Assembly (NCBI GenBank): GCA_940671915.1
Contig: CALNVZ010000641.1
Span: 10,745,362-10,809,361, forward strand
Length of the DNA: 64,000 nucleotides
Source of the DNA: Paracentrotus lividus
Taxonomy: Eukaryota; Echinodermata; Echinoidea; Camarodonta; Echinidae
Direction: 5' to 3'
The notes beneath the pieces were generated by a model. It was not told the DNA's origin, did no database searches, and saw nothing but the letters and a program-made list of their open reading frames with translations. Within the stretch, counting starts at the first letter, position 1; each line of letters opens with the position of its first letter. Shown here piece after piece: positions 27,501 through 42,500 of the stretch. A program made the translations under genes and the position numbers.

Positions 27501-30500
27501 TACACCACTAAATCTAAACTTTTGGTCACAGTTAGTTAAAAGTAACACCTATACTGATTTCTTTCTTATTTAATTTTTTTATTTGCAAATTACATACATA
27601 TTCAGAAGCTCTGCAAGTACAATTATAGACAGGTTCAAAAACTTTAAGCTGACAGAATGAAAAAAGATTCATCTTTTCTTGCCGCAGACTTGCCGCATAC
27701 TAGTATCCAGAAAACAGTCTGCTGCAGACTGTTTCTGTGGCTACTAGTATGCGGCAAGTCTGCCAAACTCTATTTCTGCAGCATACTCCTGCATACTCTT
27801 TGCCGCATACTTTTAGTATCGGCAGGTCTGCGCAGGTCTGCAGCAGACCTGCCGCATACTTTCATTTTCTATGGGTTGATTGAAGTTTGGCAGACCTGCT
27901 GCAGCTATATAATTTCCCCTTTCTTCCACCGCAGACTCCGCAGACTCTATACTTTCCAATTTTCCACCGGCAGACTCTGCTGCAGACTGTATACTTTGCA
28001 ATTTTCTGTGCGCAGACCGTGCTGCGACTTTCTCGCCGTGAGACTGGTATGCGGTAAGTCTGTAGCAAAGATTCTTTCTGCCGCATACTTCTGCATACTC
28101 TTTGCCGCAGACTTTCTATTTTCCTATGGGTTGTACAAGTTTGTTCCATTCGTAAATATCGTATTATGAGACCAATGTCTCATACATCAAGTCATTATCT
28201 TTATACCAGATCACAGTCTGGCTAGCCTTACTGATCGTCTGAGGAGATACCCAATACTCCTAAACACCAGTCACTGCGTGGACAGCTATCTACCGTGGAC
28301 ACAGGAAGGCCTGGCGCGGGTAGCACAGCATTGGCTGAAGGTACCGACAAGAGATGCCTTCACAAATAAGGTATGGTGGCTTCAAAATAGTAGAGTGAAA
28401 CCTGCACTCAAAAAGATCTTTTCATTAATAATCATGCCTTTCTACATGAACCGAAACAATCTCCTCTCAGCATATCATTGGTTAGCATTGGTTAGTATTG
28501 ATATTTTAGTATACCATTGAGGGCCATGGAACATGACTCAATGAAAACTTCAAAGCCATGTTACAAACTGATGGCAGCGGTGGGATTTGAACCCATGCTA
28601 TCAGAATGCATGTAGTAATTGTAGTCAGAATAAAGCTCTTATAATCATGCCTTTCGACATAAATCCAAACAATCTCCTCAAAATGTTCTGCCTTTTCATT
28701 AATAATCATGCCTTTCTGCATAAACCCAAACAATTTCTTCTCAGCATATCATTGTTTAGCATTGGTTAGTATTGAGCTCACAGTAAACACTTTTCCCTGC
28801 TGCCCTTTTTAGTGTACCATGAAGGCCATGGACCATGACTCAATAAAAACTCCAAAAAAAAATTTTTTTTACAAACTGATGGCAGCGGTGGGATTTTAAC
28901 CCAATCAATTAGAATGCATGTAATAATTATGATCAGAATAAAGCTCTTATAATCATGCCTTTCAACATAAACCCAAAAAATCTCCTCTCAGCATATCATT
29001 TGTTAGCATTCATTTGGTTAGTGTTGAGCTTTTACCCTTTCTAGTATATCATTGAGGTTCATGGAACATGAATCAATAAAAACTCAAAAGCTATGTTACA
29101 AACTGGTGGCAGTGGTGGGATTTGAACCCATGCTATTAGAATGCATGTACATGTAATAATTATTATCAGAATAAAGCTCTTAAAATCACGCCTTCCGACA
29201 TAAACCAAAACAATCTCTTCAATGTAATAATGTTCTGCCTTTTCATTAATAATCATGCCTTTCTACTTAAGCCCAAACAATCTCCTCTCAGCATATCATT
29301 GGTTAGTATTTAGCTTTTAGTAAACACATTTATTCTTGCCCTTTCTAGACCACAACTCAATGAAAATTTTAAGCAGGGTTACAAACTGGTGGCAGCAGTG
29401 GGATTTGAACCCATTAGAATGCATGTAATAATTATGATCAGAATAAAGCTCAACAATATCAAAGCTTAATCATCAACAAATAAAAGTGTAATAATGTTCT
29501 GCCTTTTGAATAATAATCATGCCCACGTGTACATACCCCACCCCTCAAAAAAAAATCTCCTCTTAGCGTATCCTTCTTCTGTGGCTGTCTCACTCCCAAG
29601 AAGGGTGTATTGAAGTTTACGTCCAACCGAGAGCTTTTAAATTACATCAAACCTCTGAAGTTCTTCATGCAAAGGAACTGCCTGAAATCCTACAGCTTAA
29701 TCAATTGCCCAAGTAAAATTAATGATACCAAAGCTTGAGCATTAAGCCTTTCATCATGATTAATGATTATGACCTTCTCTCTTTCAGTGTATCTGTCTTC
29801 CATGGCCATCTCACTTCTAAGACAGAGGAGTTGAAACTCTTTATCAGGCCATGGCCTATGTTCATACTACAGCAGCTGCTACTACTGAAATGCTGTACAT
29901 CAAACCGTTTAAGTTCATCAACAAAATATAACGATATCATGCCTCTTGTTTAATGATTATGACCTCCCTCCTTTTTTTCTTTCTCTCAGCGTATCTGTCT
30001 TCAATGGCCATCTCACTTCCTAGACAGAGGACTTGAAGCTCTTTGTCAGGCCATGGCCTACGTTCATACTACAGCAGCTGCTGCCACTGAGAGGCTGTAC
30101 GTCAAACCATTCAAGTTCCTCAACAAAATATAACCATGTCATGCCTCTATTTTAATGATAATGACCTCCCTCCTTTTCTTATTTCTCTCAGCGTATCCGT
30201 CTTCCTTGGCCGTCCCATTTCCAAGACAGAGGAGTTGAAGCTCTCTGTCAAGCCATGGCCTACGTCCATACTACAGCAGCAGCTACGACTGAGAGACTGT
30301 ACGTCAAACCATTCAAGTTCTTCACCCCAAGGAACTACCTAGACTTCCTGGATCTCTTCAAAAACCTTACCTACAAGATTACCAAGGAGGAGAAGGTGAA
30401 ATGAAAACTTTTTTACATAAATAATTATAACATTATTGTTTTATTTACCCAGGGTAGCTGCTTCAGTTCTAAGCATCTATTCTTGCAGCGCACCCTGCAT

Positions 30501-33500
30501 AACATTATCATTACCCCAAGCTCCTTGCTAAAAGGCAGCTATAGGTACCATTTTTGCAAGAATTTGGTATGACTCGGCTGGGATTTGAACTCACGACCTC
30601 CCGTTCATGAAGCAAGGAAGGCTACCTATACGGGCGCTCTAACACAGTGACCTACAATTGTATAATGTCTGGGCAATAATAGTAATAGTTCAGTAAAACC
30701 TGGACAGATGAGAAATACATTAATTTTGTAGTTCCAGAGTTAAAGTTTGAAAAAGGATGAGTTTGTGCAATGGGCTTCTGACTGGCATGCAAACGTGAGT
30801 TGGGATGCAAACGGCAAAAGTGCTCAATTTACAATGGGCAATAATGATTACTTACAAAATAGATGTAAAAAGGTTTTTTCTTGCTTTATTTAAAAAAAAC
30901 AACTGAGATGACGTAAATATTCGTAAAACTAAACAACAACAGCTGTATGGGGCTAGGAATGCAATTTTTTGACAAACATTTTTATGCCTCCGCCACCGAA
31001 GGTGGTGCCGGGTTGTCCGTCCGTCCGTCCGTACGTCCGTCCGTCCGTCCCGTTTTCGTTCTCGCGATAACTTAAGAACCATTTGACGGATCACTTTCAA
31101 ACTTGGATCATGTATGCATATGGTAGGGACAATGATCTGATTAGACTTTGGGGTCATTAGGTCAAAGGTCAAAGGTCACAGAGGTCATTGTATGCATGAA
31201 AATGGCTCGTTCTCGCCATAACTTAAAAACCGTTTGATGGGTCAACTTCAAACTTAGGTAATGTGTGCCTATGGGAGGGGCAATGAACTGATTAGATTTT
31301 AGGGTCATGAGGTCAAAGGTCAAAGGTCACAGATGTCATTGTATACATGAAAATGACTCGTTCTTGGGATAACTTAAGAACCGTTTGAGGGATAAACTTG
31401 AAACTTGGGTCATATGTGCATATATGAGGGTCAATAAACTTATTAGATTTGGACGTGTGATAGGTCAAAGGTCACAGGTTCATTGTGTTACGTGGAAATG
31501 GCTCTCGTTCTTGCCGATAACTTAAGAACCGTTGAGTGATCAACTTCAAACTTGGATCATATTTACATATGGGAGGGACAATGAACTTATCAGATTGGGG
31601 TCATGAGGTCAAAGGGTCACAGAGGTCATTGTGTACATGAAAATGGCTTGTTCTCGCAATAAACTTAAAACCGTTTGACGGTATCAATTTCAAACTTGGG
31701 TCATATGTGCCATATGGGGACGGACAATACAACTGATTAGATTTAGAGTCATGAGGTCAAAGTTCAAAAGGCCACAGAGGACATTGTGTACGTGAAAAGG
31801 CTTGTTCTTGCGATAACTAAGAACAGTTTGATGGATGAACATCAAATTGGGTCATGTGTGCATATGGTATGGACAATGAATTTATTATATTTTGAGGCAT
31901 GAAGTCAAAGGTCAAGGGTCACAGACGTTCATTGTATACATGAAAATGGGCACGTTCTTGCTGTAATTCTGAACCGTTTTATGGATCCAACTTCAAACTT
32001 GGTCAGTGTGGGAGGAAAGATGAACTGATTAGATTTTTGAGGTCAGGACATCCAAAGGTCACTGGTTATTATGTAAATGACTCGTTTGTGCAATTTCTGA
32101 AGGACCTTCGACAGATCAACTTAAACATGTTTATCCTTTTTATATTACTATCAGTAGCCATCCTTCCTGAGTTGGAAATAATTCTGATGATACAACTTTA
32201 ATAGATTTGGGGTCAATATCTCAAGATGTTCATTGGGTATAAATGGATGTAAAATACTCAACATGCGCATGCCTTTTTTTTCTGATGTGGCAATACGGAG
32301 GCATGCCTTCCGACCGTGCGGGGTCGAAGATTCATCTAGTTAAAACTTGTTCTATAATGTTGTCATTTCTTCTCCAAGATTCCTTTTAATTTGAAAATCA
32401 AGTTTTGTATTGATTACATATTTGTCCAGCTTCAAAAGTAGCCTTTCCAAGAAAAACGGACTTGTACGCAAACCAAAAACAAAAATGTTCTCTACCAATT
32501 TACTAAGTAGGTGCTTCCAAGTCAAACTTAATTAAATTTAGTTTCCTTAATGCTCTCTGACAGGCAAACGTGAACAGGTTTGAACAGGCTCTGGAGAAAG
32601 TGAATGAGGCGTTCTCCAGCATATCTGATTCTCGCAATGAGATCACTGCCCTCAATCCTCAATACCAGATGGCTAAACAAAGGACTGAACAGATTCTACA
32701 GGAGGTCCATGAGTGCGAGCAGATATTTGCAGATGTAAGTTCCGCATTGTATATTAATAATGTGGTTCTAAGATAAATAACTTATGGACAACTATCAAAA
32801 AAAAACTCTACTTTCCTAATTCTACACTGAACCCTTACTTTATTTCTGGGGGTAGGTGTCCTTAATAATTAATAATTTTGTCCATTTCCTTGACCCTTTG
32901 AGGAGTTTGCTTGGCCACTTGTGTCTCATTTTTGATATGAGGAGTAACATGTTTGTATGATCACTACTTGTACATGTTTAATACTGCTTTAGAGGTACAG
33001 TGTATGAATAATACAATGCATGTATTATATGATTTTCAATAGGCAAGAAGTAATTGCGCTGAGGATGAGAAAGATATTGTGACACTTCAGGAACCTCTAA
33101 ATGACATGAAGAAAGAAGCACAGGCCGAGCTTGATAAGGTATGTAATTAAAGTGATGTAGATGATCATAATGATGGTGGTGGTGGTGGTGGTGGTGGTGA
33201 TGACGATGATGATGAAGGTGATGGTGGTTATGGTGGTGGTGGAGGATATGATGGTGGTGATGATAATGGTGTTGATGGTGATTATGATGACTATGAAAGT
33301 ATGATGATGATGATGGTCATGGTGATATGAGGATAATGATGGTGGTGATAGAAATGCTGATTATGATGATACTAATGCTTGAGGATGGTGAAAATAAAGA
33401 TGATAATGGGGATGATAGTAATTATTGATGATGATGATGACGATGATGATGGTGATGATGATTGAAATTACCTGATGATGAGGATGAAGATGAAAATAAT

Positions 33501-35997
33501 GATGGTAATGATCATTATGATTATAATTATGATGATGATGATCGTTAAGATGGTGATGAAGATGATGGTGACAAATATTAAGGATTAAGGAGTAATAATG
33601 GGGGTGATTATAATATAGTAAAGACTAATCGAATCAAGTGGCAAAAATTAAAACAGATATATATCCTCTTAATGACAATGATGGTGAAGGTGATGATGAT
33701 AATAGTGTTGATGATATAATGGATGTTGTTATTTATGGTGATGAGGATGATGCTGATAATGATATGGATAAGTAAATGCATGTTCCAATTTCCCCTATGA
33801 ATAGGTGAATCCAGTGTACGAGGCAGCTCTGCATGCCCTAAGGAGCTTAGACAAGGCAGCCCTCAATGAGCTACGAACATTCCATGCCCCACCAGCCAAG
33901 GTTATTAATGTCATGAATGCTGTATGCCTCATGTTCAGACAACCAATGGAGTAAGTTACCTCTCTTTTGCCTAGTAGATCCTCTTTATTATTGTATTTCT
34001 GTATTGCTCGTAAACTGAACCATGTTTTAGAATTGTACACAAGTACAGGTTTAGTCTGATAATATGATCGCACGTTTTAAACTCAAAATGGAGTACAAGA
34101 CTTATACATTGAATGTAATTTGGGGCAGGAATTGATTCAAAACAATACATTTTGTGCCTCCCCCTAATTGTCCCTTTCAACAACCTGCTTGAACTCCATT
34201 TTTGACTTTACGAAATATGGAATATCAAGTATGAAAACGAACTGAACTCAACCAAACTTTACCTGTAACCTTCTTCATATTCTTGTTATTCCATTCAGCT
34301 GGTCCAGTGGCAAGGTCCTCATTAACCGCAAGAACTTCTTCCAGGAGCTTGAGTTCTACGACAAGACTGCCATCCCCAACGACATCTTCCACAAGCTCAA
34401 TGTGCTCTTTATCCAGGACCCGACCTTTGACCCGGAGGTCATCAAGACGGCCAGCGTGGCAGCCAGTTCCCTGTGCATGTGGGTGCATGCTGTCTACGCC
34501 TATGCGGTGATACATCGGAACATGAGGCCAAAGCTTCAGAATGTGGAGGAAGCAGAGGCTAAAGTTCAGGAGGTGAGATAATTGCAGGGACTCCAACCCC
34601 AAGCACTTCCTACATGTAAGACGGGAGGTTCTTCAATTGAACCCCCAAGCAAACATGAGACTATGTGTCGATTTGTGCATTGACCAAATGACCTGCACAA
34701 AGCACAGAAATGCCCTGTGGCCAGAAACCACTTTAAGGGTTATAGCGTATAGCTCTTTGGTGCTATTTTTGAACAAAAATGAGGTAATAACCAGTGATTC
34801 AGATTCGCTTTTGTGTAAGAGGTGGTTTGGAGGGATAAAAAGAGGAGAAATTCTAGCTCAAGTGGGAGAACGGTAGATAAAAAAAAGGCCTTTTGGCAGG
34901 AAATTCCCTATTGAAAGTGGGAGAGTTGAAGTCTCTCAACTGGCTTTGTATCCTTGTAGTAGTCTTTAAATCCTCTTCTTTGTTGAAAACAGGTGAAAGA
35001 AAGGACCATAGCAAATAAAACTTGCATTCTTCATAAGGAACACTTTTGAACCAGTAAAATTCAACAAACATAGTGCAATGGCTACGAAAACTTGGTCCCC
35101 CCCCCCTTTTTTTGTGTCTGTCGCAATCTTTCAATAGACACTAGGACATCTTGAGAGAAAAAACTGAAAAAAGCAAAGACAGTTTCATATTAGACTAAGG
35201 GTACTAAGGGTCTGCATAAAGAATGTTTATGAGCTTGCAAAACCTACCAAAAATTAGTAGAAAAGCTACATTGTACATGTGTATGGAGACTCTGTCTTCA
35301 GTTGTCAATTTTTTTAACTGACGAAACTGGAGAGAGGACAGACTTTGGATTAACAATGTTTGTACCTCAAGTGTAAGGACACTCATGAACTTGAAAGATC
35401 TGACAAACTTTTTCTTATATTTTGTGTGTTAAAATTAACCCATCAATAGGCACAAGGACATCTTGGCAGCAAGCGAGTAAAGGCTCAGGATATGAAAGGA
35501 CTTCTAGAGCAGAAACGCAAGGAATACCAAGAGAGCATCAGACAGGTCAAACTCTGTGAAAAGAAGATACAGGTCAGACTGCTGTAGTGTATAAAAAAGG
35601 ATTTTGATTGGTTTGATCGTAATGCATTGTAGATCGACTCTGATGTATTTGAGAGATTGAATGATCTGTATGATGGATGTGATAGATGAGATGATCAATG
35701 ATGATGATGGAGCATGAGATGAATGATGATGATGATTGATGATGATGTGATGATGGTGGTGGGGTGTGTGGGTGGTGGTGTGGTGGTGGTGATGATGATG
35801 AGGTGATGGTGATGGTGATGGTGATGGTGATGGTGATGGATGATGGTGATGGTGATGGTGATGATGATGATGATGATTAGAAGCATAAGATTCGAAACTA
35901 CGTATTACATATACCAAGAGAATATAGAACAGGTTAGCTGCCTGCCCCAAAAAGATATGGGTCAGTGTTGATATAAAGATAATTGATAGAGGATGAC

Positions 35998-36028
<31 letters not shown>

Positions 36029-39000
36029 TTAATAATGATGATAATGATAGAATAGAATACATTCAGGCTACTAAGGGTATCAGATGGGTTTAGCTGTGCG
36101 AAAGAAGATACAGTATTACTTCAACGCAACTAAACACAATAATATGAAATAAGTTATCTTGTTTTCCTTCATTCTCCTGCCTAAGGCCATTTGAGGCTAA
36201 GATCAAAAGCAGCCAACATCCCTAAATTTTCTGAATGTCTGGACGCTTCGTATGTTCTTTGCTAATACGAGGATTAGGAATACATAGAGGCACCTTTCAT
36301 CCATAATAATGGAGCAGCTAGATATCATTGATTACAAGGCTAAATCACAAAAAACACAATAGTATGAATATATGTAATTTGTTTTCCTTGTATTCCTGTT
36401 GACTTTTCCAGGCCATAGAGGCTAAAGATCACAGCAGCACAGACCTGATGGGCAACATGGAAGAACAGCACAAGAGCTGGAAGACAGCACTGGACCTGTA
36501 ACAATCACCTCAAGACGCGCCTGGGATTCCCTCCTAGCAGCAGCCTGCTACTACATGGGCCAATGGATGAGACCACCAGGGCTCTGGTGCTTGCTGATTG
36601 GCTGCAGGCGTGCAGTAATGGGAATACCAAGTTGGAGCGGGGAGGCCGCGTGCTAAATGGGAGGGAGCATTCCCTGTCGGCAAGTCCTGCACCTGAATAC
36701 GGTATGAAGCTATGTTTCCTTTTGAAATTAATGGCACTAAAATATGCTAAGGTATCTTACAAGGGCTGTACTATTGATGGGAGAGGGGACCTCACAACCT
36801 GCAAAGCTTTGTTTTTTTACCAATAGTCTCGATCCTTGCCTTTATTTACTAGTAATTGACTTTCATCTCTGTGTGTGTTTCTCTTACTTATGCATCAATT
36901 AAAATCTTGTTAAGTTGAAAGAATGTGATTTTCCAATGCAACATGTAATAAGAACGATGAATAGATTATCTGTCTGACAATCTATAGACGTGCCACTCTT
37001 TTGTGCTAAGATGCATACATGTAACTACATAGTTAAGGGGAGAGCATTCCCTGTTGGCAGTCCTGCACTGGATACGTATGAAGCAATGTTTCCTTTTAGA
37101 TGAATGGCACTGCTATAGCATTTGTAAATCTTCTATCTTACAATGGCATGTATTGTAAGGCTCATTTTGAATGAAGAGGGGACCTTACACCCTCCACTGC
37201 TGCTTTTGGCCAGGGTCTCTTAGGTGCCTTTATTTTATTAGTAATTCTAAATGTAACTATGATAGTTAACTTTGTGCTGTACAAATGACATCGTAAATCT
37301 AACTCTATTATTACATTACATACATGTACTTCATTCTTCTTATAACAATGTAGGTGCAAGAGGCCAATGCGGAGGCCAACCAAGGCATCCTACCTGAAAA
37401 CGACAGCCCTTCCGCAGAGATCGATCTTCCTGGTCGACTGCTGTCATCGAGCGAGGACAATGATGAAGTCAGCCATGGTTCAACGTCTAGAAGGGAGCAG
37501 CCCGAGTCGGAGATAAATGTTGCAGTACGCTATCAGACAAAACTTTAGCCTGGAAGGTGAGTAGGGGAATATCAAATTGTTTTTTTGGGGGTGTTTTTTT
37601 TTTTTTTTGGGGGGGGGTTTGTTTCCTATGTAATCGTTGATGGGGCAAACAAGACCTTGTATCTCAAATTTAATGAAAAATCACTGTTTGGTTAATCCTC
37701 TAATCAGTCACTCTCACCCCCAAAAGTGAAGCCATCACAGTATGTCAAAAAAAAGCGAAATCCATACATGTAGGTTATGGTGCTTTGGCTGCCATATTTT
37801 GTCACTCATCCTTGCAGGAGATTGTTAGTGATGGTTAAATGTGCAACATTAGAAACATTCAATAAAGATTCTCAAGGCAAAAATATTGAAATAATAGAAA
37901 CCATACAGACAGATGAAGACGACCTCTCAAAATTATTTCTCTCTGCTACTATTTTTTCAGCCAATATTTAACACGTACAAATACGCAACATATTTTCATG
38001 TTTTTGAACAAGGTGGGAAATTAGCTTGAGCTTTATTTCATGATTTTGTGATGTTTTCATTACTGTATATAGACATACATTAAAGTGAATATTTGTGTCA
38101 GGACTGATTCGTGAAAATAACCAATTTTACAGTACACAAAATTAGTTTTTGCTTTATTTTTGTTGCCTACATTTATGTATCCTCTCCCTCTATATAGACA
38201 TCTTGGGTGACAAGGAAGAATTGATCAACTGGAGACACAGTGACAGCGTGGTGTGGGACCAGTTCTCTGTGGACAACGCCCTATTCACTCGTGCATGTGT
38301 GATCGGAAGAAGGCGTCAGTGGCCACTCTTGATTGACCCAGATAACCAAGCTCTGAGCTGGATAGTACAGCTTCAGGAGAAAGGAAAGCCTAGCTTCCAT
38401 GACGTTGTTTATGACGAAGTAGAAGAAGGTGAGATACAAGGAGAAGTCTTCAATGATTTTAGAAAATGTGGAATACTTGCAATGGGAAAATTTTTGTGAT
38501 AAATGTTGCTTTCATATAGATAAAACTTTCAAATTGATTCTTATTGCTTCGTGGGCCTCCAGCCTATCGCAGGTTTTATGGAATACACGTAAATGCAGAA
38601 ATTTGGAGCTCCTAATTATAATGTTCACATTTTCCAAATTGATCATGAGGGAAATCATGAAATGACATGTCTTACATCATTTGATACAAGTCGAAAACAA
38701 AGTAAATGCATTTAACAATCTGCATGTACATTTCAGTGTTCAATCCATTGCCCAAACTGTCAATGGCATTTGACCTCCTTACTGATAGGAAAGTATATGA
38801 TTCAGGATGGTAATTTGGAAGAAGAACTGAATAAGCCTGATCTGATGGACGATCATTTGATGGAGAGTTCAGCTACAGCTATACAGCTACATGTACCTCT
38901 CACTTTACTCTTCTAGATAATGAATGAACGAATGAATGAATGAATGAATGAACTATTTTAATAAAGAGTGTATAGACTGCAGAATATTGGAGCAAAAACA

Positions 39001-39515
39001 TCACTGTCCATATCCTTAAATTTCACTTTACTTTGCTCATGTTTGGACAATAAAGTTCATTTGTCAATCAGTTTGTTTGTACCATCTTAAAATTCAATAC
39101 AGAAGAGTCTTTGATCCATGATGGTGATCTGGAAGAAGAACTGAACAACCCTGACCTGACGGAGGATCGTCTGATGGATAGCAGGAACCTGGAGAGTTCA
39201 ATGACGTCTCAGTTTGCCCTGAGTAGGGCGGACCAAAGCTCTCTGGGAGGAGAGACGGACTACGGGACAGAGTTCCCTGAGACTCCCAGGACACTCACCA
39301 CGTAAGTCATGGCCAGGGCAATGTACATATGTAAAATAAAAAACAGATCAGGGCTGTGTATCACCAAGACTTTACAAAAGACTGGTGATCAGTTCTTGTG
39401 CTAAATTATAAAGCAAGTGATTAGTATGGCACCCAAGAACATGTTCCAGTCGTTCGTAACTTTAAGAACGACTTAGTGCAACACCACCCAGGGAAGATTT
39501 TAAAAGTACCCCTCC

Positions 39516-39549
<34 letters not shown>

Positions 39550-42500
39550 ACCCCAGAAAGAAAAGGGGGGAAAAAATCGAAATGAAAAAAATCAACAAAA
39601 ACGTTTCTTCTTTGACTAATTCTTAGTTGGTGTTAATACCTAGTCTTCTATGAAGCAAATTGTCTATTACATTATCGTCTGATTCCAAAATATTGGATCC
39701 ATTCCCACTTGCTACATGTAATCGGCCAAGTGGTGTTAGAACAAGTGGACATTAAATGAAAACGTCATCAGACAAAATGGAATAATAATAATAATAATAA
39801 TAAACTGGTTCTTATAGAGGGCATAATCAATTAATACTGCTCTATGCGCTTTACGTAGAGCTCTCCAATAGTACACTACAACAAAAATAAATAAGTCTTA
39901 AGGTGTCTTTTAAATGGTTCAACTGATGTATTAGAACGAAGATGAGCTGGCATACTATTCCACAATTTTGGACTGCAAAAATCAAAGCTGGCTTCCCCCT
40001 TTTTTGAAAGCAACTCTTGAATGATGTAAGATAGAATATCTTCACTAGAACCAAAGTCTATAAAGGGCGGGCCAGGTGGTGGGATTTCAGTAATCTATAG
40101 AGGTATTCAGGAGCCATTTTACTGTATGTAATGGAAGGAGACAATGTGAGATGAAACCAAATAAACATTGTCAAAAGTTGTTGAGACCAAAGTGGCAATT
40201 TACCGATTGTTCATGATTTCAATGTTCATCTCAGGAACGGAGGAGCCACTCCAGGGACAACATGAGCGAAAGGGACTTGACATTCCGTAGTATGGGCACC
40301 AGTAACCACTCAATCTCTACCCATCCACCTCTGTGGACTCGACGGGCGACCTTTCTCTGACCTCTGGGTCGTGTCAGCCGACGACTTCTCCTGGAAGAAA
40401 GGCTGATCCAGTCGGTGGTTATGGGGCTGAGTTTGGTTGTGACCAACCTAGAGAGGAAGGACCTAGCGCGTCAAGTTCCAGGACGTTTGATAGAGGAATC
40501 TGGTGGAGAATGAGAAGGCGAGAAAGTCGGTGAAGATCGCAGCCACATGTACAGCTACAATGCAAGATTTGCCCTCTACCTCACAAACCTCAGTGCCGCT
40601 GGAGCTTGAAGGTAAGTGTCTCGGATTTTAGAAAATGGTTTATTGTTATTTGCCTCGCTATTGTATCATATAACAAAATTTGATATATTAGCTCTTGTTA
40701 ACCCTGCAGCGATATCTTTGTTTGTGAGATATGTTAAATTTCTATATGCCCTTTTAACCCTAAGAGATGTGAAAGGTATTGCTATGATGATCAGTTGATC
40801 ATTTGGCCATTATTAATCCCATGCACCCTCATTAATCTCATCCCCAGGGTGCTGAGTTCCTAAAGCCCACACGGACCAGTTCTCAGTGATTGATATGTCA
40901 GTCACACAGGAGGGATAACGACTCGCCTACTGGTCGATGTCATGGATGCAGAAAGACCAAGACTTTGCAAACCACCTAACACTCAATCAAAGCTGATAAT
41001 ACGGGGACAATAACCAGAATCTCCCTGGAAACTGATGTAAAGAATCACTTCTTTTCCCTGCTTCTTTAGGATGATTCCAGAGCATGTGTTTATATTGATT
41101 TAGCCCTTCTTGACACGGGCTACTTTGGAATAAAGGCCCTAATGGATAAATTTTTGTAAACTAAAGAGGTTATCCTGAATAAATAAAACTAGAAATAAAT
41201 GAAGAATTTAAAAAAAGGTTTCCTGACCTGGGCTGTATTGGTATTGTACTTATCTTTGTTATAACATTCCTATGCTTTGAGGAAACTTGATTTTGGAGAA
41301 TGAAAGAAAGCAAGATGGGATATTAGGGCAAATTTGACTGTCCTTTTAATATTAGTACTTCACATTGTTCACCCCTAATTTTGCAAATTTCAGGACAATT
41401 NNNNNNNNNNNNNNNNNNNNNNNNNAAAGAGAGAGATCATAACAAAATGGAATAATAATAATAATAATAATAAAATTAACTGGTTCTTATAGAGGCATAA
41501 TCAGATTAATATGCTCTATGCGCTTTACGTAGAGCTCTCCAAAAGTAACTACAACAAAAATAAATAGTCTTAAGGTGTCTTTTTAAATGGTTCAACTGAT
41601 GTATTGAGAACGAAGAGCTGGCAACTATTCCACAATTTTGGACTGCAAAAATCAAGCTGGCTTCCCCCTGTTTGAAAACAACTCTTGGAATGTAAGATAG
41701 AATATCTATCACTAGAACCAAGTCTATAAACGGGCCGGTGTGGGATTTCCAGTAATCTATAGAGGTATTCAGGAGCCATTTATGTATGTAATGGAAGGAA
41801 CAATGTGAAGATGAAACCAAATAAACATGGCAAAAGTTGTTGAGACCAAGTGCAATTTACCGATGTTCATGATTTCAATGTCATCCAGGAACGGAGGAGC
41901 CACTCCAGGGACAACATGAAGCGAAAGGGACTTGTGACATCCGTAGTATGGGCACCAGTAACCACTCAATTCTACCCATCCCCACTCTGTGGACCTCGAC
42001 GGGCGCACCTTTCTCTGAACCTCTGGGTCGTGTCACCGACGACTTCTCCTGGAAGAAAGGCTGATCCAGTCGGTGGTTATGGGGCTGAGTTTGGTTGTGA
42101 CCACCTAGAGAGGAAGGACCTAGGCGTCAAGTTCCAGGACGTGTTGTGAGGAATCTGGTGGAGAATGAGAAGCGAGAAGTCGGTGAAGATCGCACCACAG
42201 TGTACAGCTAACAATGCAAGATTTGCCCTCTACACTCACAAACCTCAGTGCCGCTGGAGTTGAGGTAAGTGTCTCGATTTTAGAAAATGGTTTTTGTTAT
42301 TTGCCTCGCTATTGTATCATATAACAAAATTTGATATATTAGCTCTTGTTAACCTGCAGCGATATGTCTTTGTTTGGTAGATATGTTAAATTTCTATATG
42401 CCCTTTTAACCCTAAGAGATGTGGAAGGTATTGCTATGATGATCAGTTGATCATTTTGCCATTATTAATCCCTGCACCCTCATTATCTCATCCCAGGTGC

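Noticed and set aside
27657-28169. 170-residue frame on the plus strand
   Set aside because: Runs through the CTGCGGCA array; Cys/Leu-rich sequence is a by-product of the repeat words, with no domain.
35504-35950. His-rich 148-residue frame on the minus strand
   Set aside because: Translation of the GAT/GGT microsatellite (complement CAT/CAC), not a gene.
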